A stretch of 64,000 nt of DNA from Thalassotalea nanhaiensis (GTDB lineage Bacteria; Pseudomonadota; Gammaproteobacteria; Enterobacterales; Alteromonadaceae), in NCBI RefSeq assembly GCF_031583575.1, contig NZ_CP134146.1:3844001-3908000 (forward strand), in the 5' to 3' direction. Within the stretch, counting starts at the first letter, position 1. Each line of letters opens with the position of its first letter. Both the position numbers and the translations under genes were made by a program. The notes beneath the pieces are model-generated. The model had not been told where the DNA came from. It saw only the letters and a program-made list of their open reading frames with translations, and ran no database searches. Positions 18,326 to 25,919 of this stretch are shown here, piece after piece.

Positions 18326-18600
18326 TGAAAATCACTCCCTCTATTAGTCCATGCTTAAAATGGTTTTTGAACGGGCATCATTTAGATTTTTGCGTAGACG
18401 TTTGTGGTCAATTTGGTCATACCTTACCTTCCGTACCTGATGGAAATTTCATCAAGAAGGGTAACCTTAGGGATTTGCAAGCGAAGGGTTATATTACTAA
18501 AGAAAACACATACATATTTGGAGTTCAATATTCGCGATTCACTATAACTGAGTTTGCTAAAAAGTTTTTTAAAGGTAATGTAAATGATTTCACAAGATAG
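18325..18600 (+). CDS. Small unknown protein of the element
   Basis: A 91-residue protein with no recognised domain. It contains three cysteines in the first 28 residues (CLKWFLNGHHLDFCVDVC) and a basic C-terminus. Its start overlaps the stop of the AlpA-like gene by one base, and its end overlaps the start of the replication gene by 17 bases, so it belongs to one operon with them. It could be a replication or copy-control accessory; nothing in the sequence proves this. Confidence 0.7.
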   Translation: MKITPSISPCLKWFLNGHHLDFCVDVCGQFGHTLPSVPDGNFIKKGNLRDLQAKGYITKENTYIFGVQYSRFTITEFAKKFFKGNVNDFTR

Positions 18601-20380
18601 CGAGATTAATCATGAACTAAACAAGCGAGCACCAGTTTTTCGTGACTATGATTTTTTAACTGCGGAGTGGCATAAATGCCCTGCTGACAGAGCTGATGTA
18701 GAGTTTATTTTTCATCATCTGTCTAAACTGCCGGATCAGTTAAAAAGATTAGTGCTTAACAATGCTTTAAAGATAGAAAGTAGACGAGATAGAAATTTAT
18801 ATATTCTAAATACCACTAAAAGAATAGTGGATTTTCTACCTGCAAAACTTCGTTATTCATTAACGGTTGATGATGAAGAAATTAGAAAAATTGCGGAAGA
18901 GTCTGCGGATAGGTGCAGAAGGTTAGCAACCCTTCATAATGTTAAGTTTCGCTATAGTGCATCAATGCCTCAATCCGTTAAAGGGTTTGATAATAGCGTT
19001 ACGAAAGGCACAAATCCGTTAAGGAGTAATCACATTAATAGAAATCCCGTTAACGTAACGGGGAGTAATAGCCCGTTAACGGAAATTTCCGTAACGGACA
19101 CATCCGAAACTTACCGAGTATTGACAGAGTACATTGAAACTTTTCGAATTGATCCTATTGCTGTTACGAGTCATGGCGTAACGGAGCTAGGTGCAATTAA
19201 GCGCATGTGCAATAAAAATTGGTGGATTCGAAGATTACGTAAAATCTTTAACCAAGCGTATGAACAAGCCGCCATAGAGTTAATTTTGGTGAATAAATAT
19301 AAGCAGATATACGCCAGTGATTTAACCGTAACGAAAAGGAAACAACAACTTTTCCGTAACGAACAAATCATGAGTTCAATGCTTGTTATAAATGATATTG
19401 GTCAACAATATTCATTAAAGGATTTGTCTGACTTAAACGTTTCCAATCCTCAAGTGCGAAAAGCTGAGTTAATGGTTCGTATGCGTGGCTTTGAAGAACT
19501 GTCTCAAGAGCATGGTCATAAAGGTATATTCATTACCATTACCTGCCCTTCAAAATATCATGCTACCTACGCAAAATCAGGTCAGAGGAACGTGAAATAT
19601 GAGAACTTAACCCCTTATCAGGGAAATCAATATTTATGCTCTGTATGGTCTCGTATTCGCGCAGAATGGAATCGACAAGAGATTAAGCCTTACGGTTTTA
19701 GGGTTGCTGAACCCCAACATGACGGAACACCACATTGGCACATATTACTTTTTGTTGAAGAAAAACATATTACAACTGTGAAAAACGTTGTTAGCCATTA
19801 TGGCTTGCAAGAAGATGGAGACGAAAAAGGGGCGTTAGAGAATCGATGTGATTTTAAATTGATAGACCCCAAAAAAGGTAGCGCGACTGGCTATATTGCT
19901 AAATATGTATCAAAAAACATTGACGGAAAAGGGCTAGACGTTGGTGTTTATGGTGAAGACCCAATCACTGCTGCACAACGAGTAGATGCTTGGTCCTCAT
20001 GTTGGTGTATACGTCAGTTTCAACAAATTGGTGGCGCATCAGTATCCGTATGGAGAGAATTAAGGCGTTTAAAGCAGTCAATGGGTAAAGACACATTAAT
20101 AGAAAAAGCAAGACAAGCTGCTGATGAAAGCAAATGGAATGATTATATTAATGTTATGGGTGGCGTCTTTGTTAAAAGAAAAGACCAACCACTAACGCTT
20201 GCGTATGAGCTTGCATCGAATATAGAAACAGGCGAATGCAAACTCGGTTATTACGATGGTAATTTTATTAAAAACATTAAAGGTATACTTTACAAAGGGC
20301 AGATGATTATCACGCGATTCTTTAGTTGGAGAATGGAAAAGACAGGAACTGACTTTTCTAACTTGGAGTTCTGTAAATAA
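18584..20380 (+). CDS. gpA-type HUH replication endonuclease
   Basis: A 598-residue rolling-circle replication initiator of the phage P2 gpA family (PF05840 type). The metal-binding HUH motif is HWH in GTPHWHILLF (His384, His386). The catalytic helix carries the two-tyrosine signature YIAKY (Tyr437, Tyr441), which defines the replicases that cut and rejoin repeatedly. An upstream beta-strand motif, IFITITCPSKYH (315-326), completes the fold. Residues about 128-180 are a low-complexity linker rich in Asn, Ser and Thr, whose DNA holds strong palindromes (19046-19097). The protein should nick the element's origin and start single-strand replication. It is the last long gene of the element operon. 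Confidence 0.9.
   Translation: MISQDSEINHELNKRAPVFRDYDFLTAEWHKCPADRADVEFIFHHLSKLPDQLKRLVLNNALKIESRRDRNLYILNTTKRIVDFLPAKLRYSLTVDDEEIRKIAEESADRCRRLATLHNVKFRYSASMPQSVKGFDNSVTKGTNPLRSNHINRNPVNVTGSNSPLTEISVTDTSETYRVLTEYIETFRIDPIAVTSHGVTELGAIKRMCNKNWWIRRLRKIFNQAYEQAAIELILVNKYKQIYASDLTVTKRKQQLFRNEQIMSSMLVINDIGQQYSLKDLSDLNVSNPQVRKAELMVRMRGFEELSQEHGHKGIFITITCPSKYHATYAKSGQRNVKYENLTPYQGNQYLCSVWSRIRAEWNRQEIKPYGFRVAEPQHDGTPHWHILLFVEEKHITTVKNVVSHYGLQEDGDEKGALENRCDFKLIDPKKGSATGYIAKYVSKNIDGKGLDVGVYGEDPITAAQRVDAWSSCWCIRQFQQIGGASVSVWRELRRLKQSMGKDTLIEKARQAADESKWNDYINVMGGVFVKRKDQPLTLAYELASNIETGECKLGYYDGNFIKNIKGILYKGQMIITRFFSWRMEKTGTDFSNLEFCK
18974..19363. promoter_or_regulatory. Candidate replication origin: CCGTTA/TAACGG cluster inside the rep gene
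   Basis: About ten copies of CCGTTA, CGTTACG or CGTAACG fall in 390 bases. The core is a perfect 7-bp palindrome CCCGTTAACGTAACGGG (19046-19062) and, 10 bases on, a 25-base palindrome with a single bulged A (19073-19097, arms CCGTTA...TAACGG around a self-complementary CGGAAATTTCCG). A third hairpin GTTACG...CGTAAC lies at 19163-19182, and CCGTAACGAA is directly repeated at 19326 and 19354. In phage P2 the origin also lies inside gene A. The origin role is inferred. Confidence 0.6.
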
Positions 20381-20393
20381 CTGTACTAAAGAA

Positions 20394-20498
20394 ATGAAAT
20401 TAATAAAAAAAGCAATTAAAAACCATGAAAAAACAAAATATAACAGGGTTGTTTGTGAGGGCGTGACCGTCTCAAAAGTGCCATTAGCTGCCTATTAG
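20394..20498 (+). CDS. Possible 34-residue small protein after the rep gene
   Basis: An ATG-initiated frame of 34 residues beginning MKLIKKAIKNHEK, basic at the N-terminus, 13 bases after the replication gene. No good ribosome-binding site is present, and the last third overlaps one copy of the dispersed repeat (20464-20488). It could be a small element gene or chance. Confidence 0.25.
   Translation: MKLIKKAIKNHEKTKYNRVVCEGVTVSKVPLAAY
20464..20488. repeat. Dispersed repeat, inverted copy
   Basis: TGACCGTCTCAAAAGTGCCA followed by TTAGC. It matches, in inverted orientation, 23 of 25 bases of 23423-23447. A shorter, more diverged copy in this same orientation lies at about 22677-22693 (GTCTCATAAGAGCAATT). 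Confidence 0.8.
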
Positions 20499-20518
20499 GA
20501 GCTTCTAATATAACTAGG

Positions 20519-21175
20519 TTATTGGTTAAGCTGAATTTGATAATCAATAAACACGGTTACTTGTTTATCGTTTTTTTGCCTAACTATTACAGGGTTCTCT
20601 ATGCCAGAAATTGACACTTTGTATTCGGTTCCCAGAACTTCCTTAGTGGAATTGATTTCAGCTTTAATTTTGTTAAGCAATTGACTTCTGTATTGCTCTG
20701 GGGAGGCTAACGCTAGAGAAGTATTACCAAGTCTCAAGTTAGTGTCTTCTGGAATTTCTATCTGAGAAATAAAGTTATAAATTTCTTGGGTAGCACTGTA
20801 TATATCTTTTGAATCATCTAGCTTAGCTAATATATAAAACTTAGATTCAGAATTTCGACCGTAAGACCTTGAAATTGAAAAAGAAGATTTTTCTCTTGGA
20901 GATAGTGAAATTACGCCCTGTTGAAAGTCTATGTTAGTTGCTTGAGATGCCTTTGAATTGATTATATTTTGGAGTTTGTTAATTAACTTAGCTCTTTCAG
21001 CAGGCATTTTAGCATCAGCGGTAATTGTAACCGATAACGCTACAAAGTCTGCATCAACGTCTATCGAGCTATTAACTGGAACATCACCTGTCCCATACGC
21101 AATGACTACTTTTAACAGTCCAGCATTAGCACTAACTGAAATTACTAGCAAAAAAACACCAAGAAGTTTATACAT
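20519..21175 (-). CDS. Secreted SIMPL-domain-like protein
   Basis: A 218-residue exported protein with signal peptide MYKLLGVFLLVISVSANA. The mature part begins with a beta-strand pattern like SIMPL (DUF541) proteins (DVDADFVALSVTITADAKMPAER), with a helix LINKLQNIINSKA and later a second helix LLNKIKAEINS. SIMPL-family proteins are periplasmic or outer-membrane associated with poorly known functions. The start at 21175 is supported by AAAGGA 7 bases upstream and by the signal peptide; earlier in-frame starts would precede it with a charged stretch. It is the only minus-strand gene of the island and is divergent from the gene at 21515. Confidence 0.6.
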   Translation of the reverse strand: MYKLLGVFLLVISVSANAGLLKVVIAYGTGDVPVNSSIDVDADFVALSVTITADAKMPAERAKLINKLQNIINSKASQATNIDFQQGVISLSPREKSSFSISRSYGRNSESKFYILAKLDDSKDIYSATQEIYNFISQIEIPEDTNLRLGNTSLALASPEQYRSQLLNKIKAEINSTKEVLGTEYKVSISGIENPVIVRQKNDKQVTVFIDYQIQLNQ

Positions 21176-21341
21176 CCTAATTCCTTTTAAATTATTTTTA
21201 TTAGCCTTTATAACTATTCGTTTGTCACAGATATCTTCCGTCAGCAATTCGCTCTTAACCGCCGCTGGGTAAGTTAATTATTTGTAAACCTACAATACAT
21301 GATGTTATTGTAATTACACAAGTTTTTTAGCAGCAGTTACA

Positions 21342-21366
21342 GTCCGTTATGAGCGAAACAACGGAC
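21342..21366. promoter_or_regulatory. Inverted repeat GTCCGTT...AACGGAC
   Basis: A perfect 7-bp inverted repeat with an 11-base spacer in the 339-base divergent gap between the SIMPL-like gene and the gene at 21515. It contains the same CCGTT half-site as the element's other palindromes. It could be an operator, or a relic of the element's right end. No other structure stands out in this gap. Confidence 0.45.
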
Positions 21367-21514
21367 GTGAAAACTCAATAACCTGATGCTCTCCTACAAG
21401 CTCATATAAGTAGTTTCTTATTTAAACATATATAACTAAGTATTTAACCAATCTTACAGACATATTAAATATGTCCTTTTACATGGTAATTTGAATATAA
21501 CATTAGGGAAGATC

Positions 21515-22624
21515 ATGAAAATAGATGTAAGCGACGAAAAAATAAATAAATTTAGAGAGTTAGTTAACGATAATTCTAGCTTTGTTTGCAAACAATATAA
21601 AAACAAAAACGGTAAAAATTTATGGCACCCAATTTGTTCTTGTATGGATTGGATAACGGTCTCAATTAGATTTCTTCAGGATGCACCTGAATTAAGCGAT
21701 AACATTGATGTTAGAGTTATGCAGATGTATTCATTTATTTCTGCCATTGATATTGTCGCTGAATCAATCACGCAACTTCACCGTGTTTTTATTAGCCACA
21801 AAAATTTACCCTTTAAAGGTGATGAATCTATTTTTAAATACAAGCTGTTTGAAAATGACGATAACGATTATTTTAAACAAATTAGAGCTTGCTATGGTGC
21901 TCACCCTGTAAATTTAAACCCTCATAATTCGAACCAGCAAAGATACTTTGCAAGTTGGCCCTTTGATGGTTTTAATACTGGAAAAACAGATCTTGATGTT
22001 CGCTTATATAGTAACAGTCCTGAAGAAGAAGATTTAACACTTTCATTAAAATCAGATGAACTTATCTCTTTTCTTAAAAGTAGATATGAGTATTTAGATG
22101 TGATTTTTGATGAAATTAATAAACAGTTTTTAGACTTTAAAGAAGATCAAAGCAAAAAATCAATAACTGCTAATGGTTCACCGCTGGAAGTTCTTCATGA
22201 GCTTTCTAAAGAGTCCTCTATTCGTCTTGATAATGACTACTATCAAGGAATGATAAACGATTTAATTATTATCTTCAGAACAACATTAGATGATGAATAT
22301 CAAATTGAAGAAGTTGAATTTAAAGAAAGCTTGCTCCCATTAATTGAGGAAATAAAAGTAAACTTACAAGCAGTTGAAATCAAAGATTTAGAACTTCATT
22401 CACTGGTATATATTGACTCAACTATTGATTCAGAATTAAGTTATGAATTACCTAAGTTTTATTCTTGGCTTTACCGTGGGGAATATGATCCCCTATTAGA
22501 TTACTATATCAGAAAGCTAAACAAGGTATCAGATAACAAATATAAATTTAGTGAATCAGATGGTTGTGATAAATCATTTTTAAAATTAAAGCTTATGCTT
22601 AAAATGCATTCAACTAGATTGTAG
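21515..22624 (+). CDS. Unknown protein with a possible HEPN-type R-x5-H motif
   Basis: A 369-residue soluble protein, mainly helical in its first half. Around residues 66-130 two helices are followed by FKQIRACYGAHPVNL, an R-x5-H motif (Arg124, His130) within the R-x4-6-H signature of HEPN ribonucleases. The aromatic segment RYFASWPFDGF follows. The C-terminal half is acidic and rich in Glu, Leu and Ile. If the motif is real, an RNA-cleaving defence or toxin role is possible, but the match is short and could be chance. The ATG at 21515 is chosen because AGGGA lies 7 bases upstream. It stands alone on the plus strand after a divergent gap. Confidence 0.6.
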   Translation: MKIDVSDEKINKFRELVNDNSSFVCKQYKNKNGKNLWHPICSCMDWITVSIRFLQDAPELSDNIDVRVMQMYSFISAIDIVAESITQLHRVFISHKNLPFKGDESIFKYKLFENDDNDYFKQIRACYGAHPVNLNPHNSNQQRYFASWPFDGFNTGKTDLDVRLYSNSPEEEDLTLSLKSDELISFLKSRYEYLDVIFDEINKQFLDFKEDQSKKSITANGSPLEVLHELSKESSIRLDNDYYQGMINDLIIIFRTTLDDEYQIEEVEFKESLLPLIEEIKVNLQAVEIKDLELHSLVYIDSTIDSELSYELPKFYSWLYRGEYDPLLDYYIRKLNKVSDNKYKFSESDGCDKSFLKLKLMLKMHSTRL

Positions 22625-22748
22625 TAAACGACTATATCTGTCACAAATTTGACGTTAACTATCTGAAAAGGTTAATGTCTCATAAGAGCAATTAATCGAC
22701 ACTTTGTTTGACTAGCAAGCTAAAATTTATGAAGTCCAAGGATTTGTG

Positions 22749-23285
22749 ATGAAACATATTTTAACCATTCTTACTGCTCTATTTTTAATTAGTTGTAGTG
22801 AAAGAACTGATTATTCTCAACCACATGAATACATTAAACCTTTATCATACGGAGGTGGTTATGTCTCTTTAGAAGGTAATGATTATCAGTATTCAGGTAT
22901 AGGTGTAATACCTAAAACCAATAGGTTTCCTATAAATGAAGGAAAGTGCGAGTCGTATATAAAAAACATTAAGAAAAAGAAAGTAGACTTATCAATTCAA
23001 GGCTTTAACTATTATATAAGAACCGATCACTTAAACGATAAATTTGTTAGGCACGCTAAATTTGTATGTGTGCAATATAAAGGTGAAAAAAAAGGTTGCA
23101 GAGAACATTATCAAAAGGAAACTCAGAGGTATATAAAAGAAAATAAATTAACAGGTGCTGAAGCGGCACGAGCAATACTGTTAATTGATATGGAAACATA
23201 CTCTCGTTGCAGAAATGAAGAGGTCATAGGGGAAACTGAGATGTTCCATACGTATGGTTATGAAGATGATTCATATATAGATTAA
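22749..23285 (+). CDS. Small lipoprotein of unknown function
   Basis: A 178-residue predicted lipoprotein: MKHILTILTALFLISC has a lipobox (LISC), so the protein is acylated on Cys16 or nearby. The rest is charged and Tyr/Lys-rich, with a further four or more cysteines (GKCESY, FVCVQ, KGCREH, SRCRNE) that could form disulfides in the periplasm. No domain is recognised. The ATG at 22749 has AAGG 7 bases upstream; a GTG directly before it is an alternative. Confidence 0.65.
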   Translation: MKHILTILTALFLISCSERTDYSQPHEYIKPLSYGGGYVSLEGNDYQYSGIGVIPKTNRFPINEGKCESYIKNIKKKKVDLSIQGFNYYIRTDHLNDKFVRHAKFVCVQYKGEKKGCREHYQKETQRYIKENKLTGAEAARAILLIDMETYSRCRNEEVIGETEMFHTYGYEDDSYID

Positions 23286-23606
23286 GATATTTAGGTCGCT
23301 CAATCCAATCTAACAAAATGATGATTTAATAAACACAATCTAACAATATATACTAAGCTTTCGTTGCTCTCGGTCATATTCAGGGTCGATATTAGTGAGT
23401 AGCACTTAATAACTCGACTTCCGCTATTGGCACTTATGAGACGGTCAGAACTGAAAAAAAGATTTTATGTTTTTATTGATTTGAATGACTACATAAGGTC
23501 TACATTTTAAAGTGGTATATCGACAACCTATTGATTTTAAAGATGTTGGTGTGATTTAAATGATAATAAGCTGTTATGTTCATTGGCGAATTGCGGAGAA
23601 TATATT
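23286..23606. other. Intergenic stretch carrying a dispersed repeat
   Basis: About 320 bases without a plausible gene. From about 23350 to 23447 the sequence is less AT-rich than its surroundings, and it ends in the repeat TGGCACTTATGAGACGGTCA (23428-23447). Nothing else is recognised. Confidence 0.5.
23423..23447. repeat. Dispersed repeat, direct copy
   Basis: The block ending TGGCACTTATGAGACGGTCA is the inverted partner of 20464-20488 (23 of 25 bases). Together the two copies bracket the SIMPL-like, HEPN-like and lipoprotein genes. Confidence 0.8.
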
Positions 23607-23846
23607 ATGAGCAAACCAGAACGTGCTTCAGATATTCCATATGCGGTAGAGGTCGAATCAGGCAAGAATTATTTTTGGTGTTCTTGCGGAAAAAGTGACA
23701 CCCAGCCCTTTTGTGATGGCTCTCATAAAGGCTCAGAATTTACACCTGTAAAGTTCACGGCTACAGAATCTTGTAAAGTGTTCTTTTGTGGCTGTAAGTC
23801 AACAAGAACTAAGCCGGTATGTGACGGTAGTCATAAACAAACATAA
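23607..23846 (+). CDS. Double CDGSH iron-sulfur protein
   Basis: A 79-residue protein with two complete CDGSH-type [2Fe-2S] motifs: WCSCGKSDTQPFCDGSH and FFCGCKSTRTKPVCDGSH. Each provides the Cys3-His1 ligand set (C-x-C-x-n-P-x-C-D-G-S-H). Paired motifs without a membrane anchor are typical of bacterial and CISD3-like members, which act in iron-sulfur or redox homeostasis. GGAG lies 9 bases before the ATG. It is short and self-contained, with a gene-poor stretch upstream. Confidence 0.93.
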   Translation: MSKPERASDIPYAVEVESGKNYFWCSCGKSDTQPFCDGSHKGSEFTPVKFTATESCKVFFCGCKSTRTKPVCDGSHKQT

Positions 23847-23927
23847 CATCTTTTCAAGCTGGAATTTTTGTTAATTAGTAAAATGGACATCATCCATTTT
23901 TCGAGAAAGATCGATAAAAAGGACGTT

Positions 23928-24617
23928 ATGATCATCAATAATCTAAAAAAAATACTGTCTGATGAAGTTAAACTGTTGACCTTCAGAGCGATTAAGCTAG
24001 ATTTTGCAATGTTTAATTGGTATTTGGCTTTTGGGATTTTCTTTACTTGGTTGTGTGGAATAGGAAGATATTGGGATAACCCTAAAGCCGAGTTGTGGCA
24101 GTATCTTGGTTTGGGTTCAGTCGCTTATATTTTTATTTTGGCATTTATACTTTGGGTCGTTATTGCTCCGCTAAAACCTAATAACTGGAGCTACAAAAAT
24201 GTTCTTCTTTTTATTTCTTTAACATCACCACCAGCTATTTTATATGCGATACCAGTTGAACAATTTATGTCGTTAAAGTCAGCTCAGAGCGCGAATGTAT
24301 GGTTTCTTGCCATTGTTGCTATATGGCGAGTTGCTTTGCTACTTAAATACCTTAAAGATGTTGCAGGTTTGTCCGGCTTTTGTGTTTTAGTCGCCACCCT
24401 TTTGCCATTAACACTTATCGTAAGTGGGTTAACCGCTCTTAACTTAGAGCATGTTGTTTTCAAAATCATGGCAGGTTTGGAAGAACATGAAAAATCAGCT
24501 AACGACAACGCTTATTTTGTGCTTATATTAATAACAACATTTTCTGTTGTAGCTTCACCGGTATTATTAAGTATGTACGGATGGTTTGTTTATGAAAAGC
24601 GTGTCAAAAACATCTAA
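23928..24617 (+). CDS. Conserved multi-spanning membrane protein, function unknown
   Basis: A 229-residue inner-membrane protein with about five or six hydrophobic segments, including MFNWYLAFGIFFTWLCGIGR, VAYIFILAFILWVVIAP and LLPLTLIVSGLTAL. The motif GIGRYWDNP and the SPPAILYAIPVE loop look conserved from memory of similar gammaproteobacterial hypothetical proteins, but no function is known. The ATG at 23928 has AAGGA 5 bases upstream and fits better than the earlier TTG or ATG. Confidence 0.65.
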   Translation: MIINNLKKILSDEVKLLTFRAIKLDFAMFNWYLAFGIFFTWLCGIGRYWDNPKAELWQYLGLGSVAYIFILAFILWVVIAPLKPNNWSYKNVLLFISLTSPPAILYAIPVEQFMSLKSAQSANVWFLAIVAIWRVALLLKYLKDVAGLSGFCVLVATLLPLTLIVSGLTALNLEHVVFKIMAGLEEHEKSANDNAYFVLILITTFSVVASPVLLSMYGWFVYEKRVKNI

Positions 24618-24718
24618 TAAGAATTTCAACTAAGCTACAAAAAGTTTGCTCAGTTTCTCTTCACATTCTCGCAAACTATTATCAACCAATTAATTGGGCG
24701 TAATGCCTCAGTAGGGTT

Positions 24719-25207
24719 ATGATGAATTTATCTGACGATCAAAGATTAGAAATAATAAAAATAGAAATGGGACTTATACAGTCTACTTTGGATAAATATG
24801 ATGACTTGATTTTTAGAAATAGAAATTGGTTTATTACACTTTGGATGGGAACTATGGGGGCAACATTTACAATCAAAGAACCATTATTCCCTCTATTTGC
24901 TACTATGTTAGCCTTACTCTACTGGTTTACCGAAGGAATGATGCGTCACCAATATTGGTATAAGTATGTATTGAGATATCGAACTCTTAGAGAGAACTTT
25001 AATTCTAAAAGTGCCATTATTTCAAATATATCACTTTATGATTTAACAAATCGCTATATGGATGAGCACGGAACTTCCAATGAAAGACTCAAAAAGTCCT
25101 TTTTTAAATTAGAGCCTTCTGTAATCTATGGTCTCATGGCTTTATGCTCGTTAATTATTTGGCTATTACTAATAAATGGTACTGTAGTGTTCAGTACAAA
25201 CGAATGA
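24719..25207 (+). CDS. Small membrane protein, function unknown
   Basis: A 161-162-residue protein with an N-terminal helix (SDDQRLEIIKIEMGLIQSTLDKYDDL), a pair of membrane segments close together (about 38-70), a charged cytoplasmic middle and one C-terminal membrane segment (YGLMALCSLIIWLLLI). The layout loosely recalls SLATT or S-4TM-type effector proteins, but no signature is clear. The start is one of two consecutive ATGs after TAGGG. Confidence 0.55.
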   Translation: MMNLSDDQRLEIIKIEMGLIQSTLDKYDDLIFRNRNWFITLWMGTMGATFTIKEPLFPLFATMLALLYWFTEGMMRHQYWYKYVLRYRTLRENFNSKSAIISNISLYDLTNRYMDEHGTSNERLKKSFFKLEPSVIYGLMALCSLIIWLLLINGTVVFSTNE

Positions 25208-25259
25208 CAAATAATAGTTGGTTTTTCCCCTTTAATAGGTGTTAGAGCACACTCAGGCT

Positions 25260-25736
25260 ATGTATTTATATCCACATAACAATCAATGGAAATTTGAGTT
25301 TGAACATGAAAAAGACTCCATTATTTCTAACTATGAAGGGAAAATTGATATTTTTCATATTGGCTCTACAGCAATAAAGGGCCTGTATGCAAAAGATTGC
25401 ATTGACCTTCTGGGGGTTGTAAGAGATATATCTGAGGTTTCAATTTTAAAGCAGAACCTTATTGATCTTGGCTATGATTATAAAGGTGAATACGGTATTT
25501 CTGGCCGGGAGTACTTCTCGAAAAAACAAAGAAAAGTTCATTTTCATATTTTCCAGTCTGGAGATTTGAATATAGAAAAACACTTAAATTTTGTTAAAGT
25601 CATGCAAGGTAACTCAGAATTGATTGCTGAATTAAATCAGATCAAACAACAGTTGCAGGCAAAGTACCCAAAGGATAAAAACTACTATCAAAGTGAGAAA
25701 GAATTTTTTTATAATCGAATCAATAAAGAGAAGTAA
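25260..25736 (+). CDS. GrpB/UPF0157 family nucleotidyltransferase-like protein
   Basis: A 158-residue member of the GrpB (PF04229) family, which adopts a nucleotidyltransferase fold. The family motif HIGSTAIKGLYAKDCIDLLGVV is present at about residues 33-54, and VHFHIFQSGD further on corresponds to the conserved HxH strand. Substrate is unknown. The ATG at 25260 matches the usual family N-terminus (YPHNNQWKFEF); a GTG at 25239 would add seven residues. Such genes are frequent in integrons and other cargo regions. Confidence 0.8.
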   Translation: MYLYPHNNQWKFEFEHEKDSIISNYEGKIDIFHIGSTAIKGLYAKDCIDLLGVVRDISEVSILKQNLIDLGYDYKGEYGISGREYFSKKQRKVHFHIFQSGDLNIEKHLNFVKVMQGNSELIAELNQIKQQLQAKYPKDKNYYQSEKEFFYNRINKEK

Positions 25737-25747
25737 CAAGGGGAATT

Positions 25748-25876
25748 GTAAAAGAAACAAATGCAATTGATATAGAGTTAAAAACAGCTGTAAACAACAC
25801 TACAGCCAGAAGTCTTTATAAATCTATGAATTTTCAAATAGATGCTGATAATATTTATTACAGAGTTCCATGTTAA
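25748..25876 (+). pseudogene. GNAT acetyltransferase 3' remnant
   Basis: An open stretch of 42 codons that reads as the C-terminal end of a GNAT N-acetyltransferase: ELKTAVNNTTARSLYKSMNF carries the typical NxxARxLY..xxF acceptor-side motif, and it ends IYYRVPC then stop. No upstream coding part with the acetyl-CoA loop is present, since the GrpB gene ends directly before it. This is a truncated leftover, not a functional gene. Confidence 0.75.
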
Positions 25877-25919
25877 TTAGCGAAAAAGGCTCCCTTAATA
25901 GTCAAAACAGTAGGTTTTA

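Larger units (their letters stand above)
15659..20498 (+). mobile_element. Compact integrated element: integrase, AlpA-like regulator, gpA-type replicase
   Basis: Five same-strand genes in tight order: tyrosine integrase, coupled unknown gene, AlpA-like DNA-binding protein, small unknown protein, HUH replication endonuclease. The last three overlap at their ends. CCGTTA-type palindromes mark the gap before the alpA-like gene, the inside of the replication gene and a site at 21342-21366. No capsid, packaging, relaxase or conjugation gene is present. It looks like a small integrative replicon or satellite that excises and replicates by rolling circle; this is inferred from gene content. The right boundary is not determined and could extend to about 21.4 or 23.5 kb. 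Confidence 0.75.

Noticed and set aside
15853-23575. 12-base direct repeat TAATAAGCTGTT at 15853-15864 and 23564-23575 as element attachment sites
   Set aside because: A 12-mer match over this AT-rich length is near chance expectation, it is not adjacent to a tRNA or a clear boundary, and the flanks do not match.
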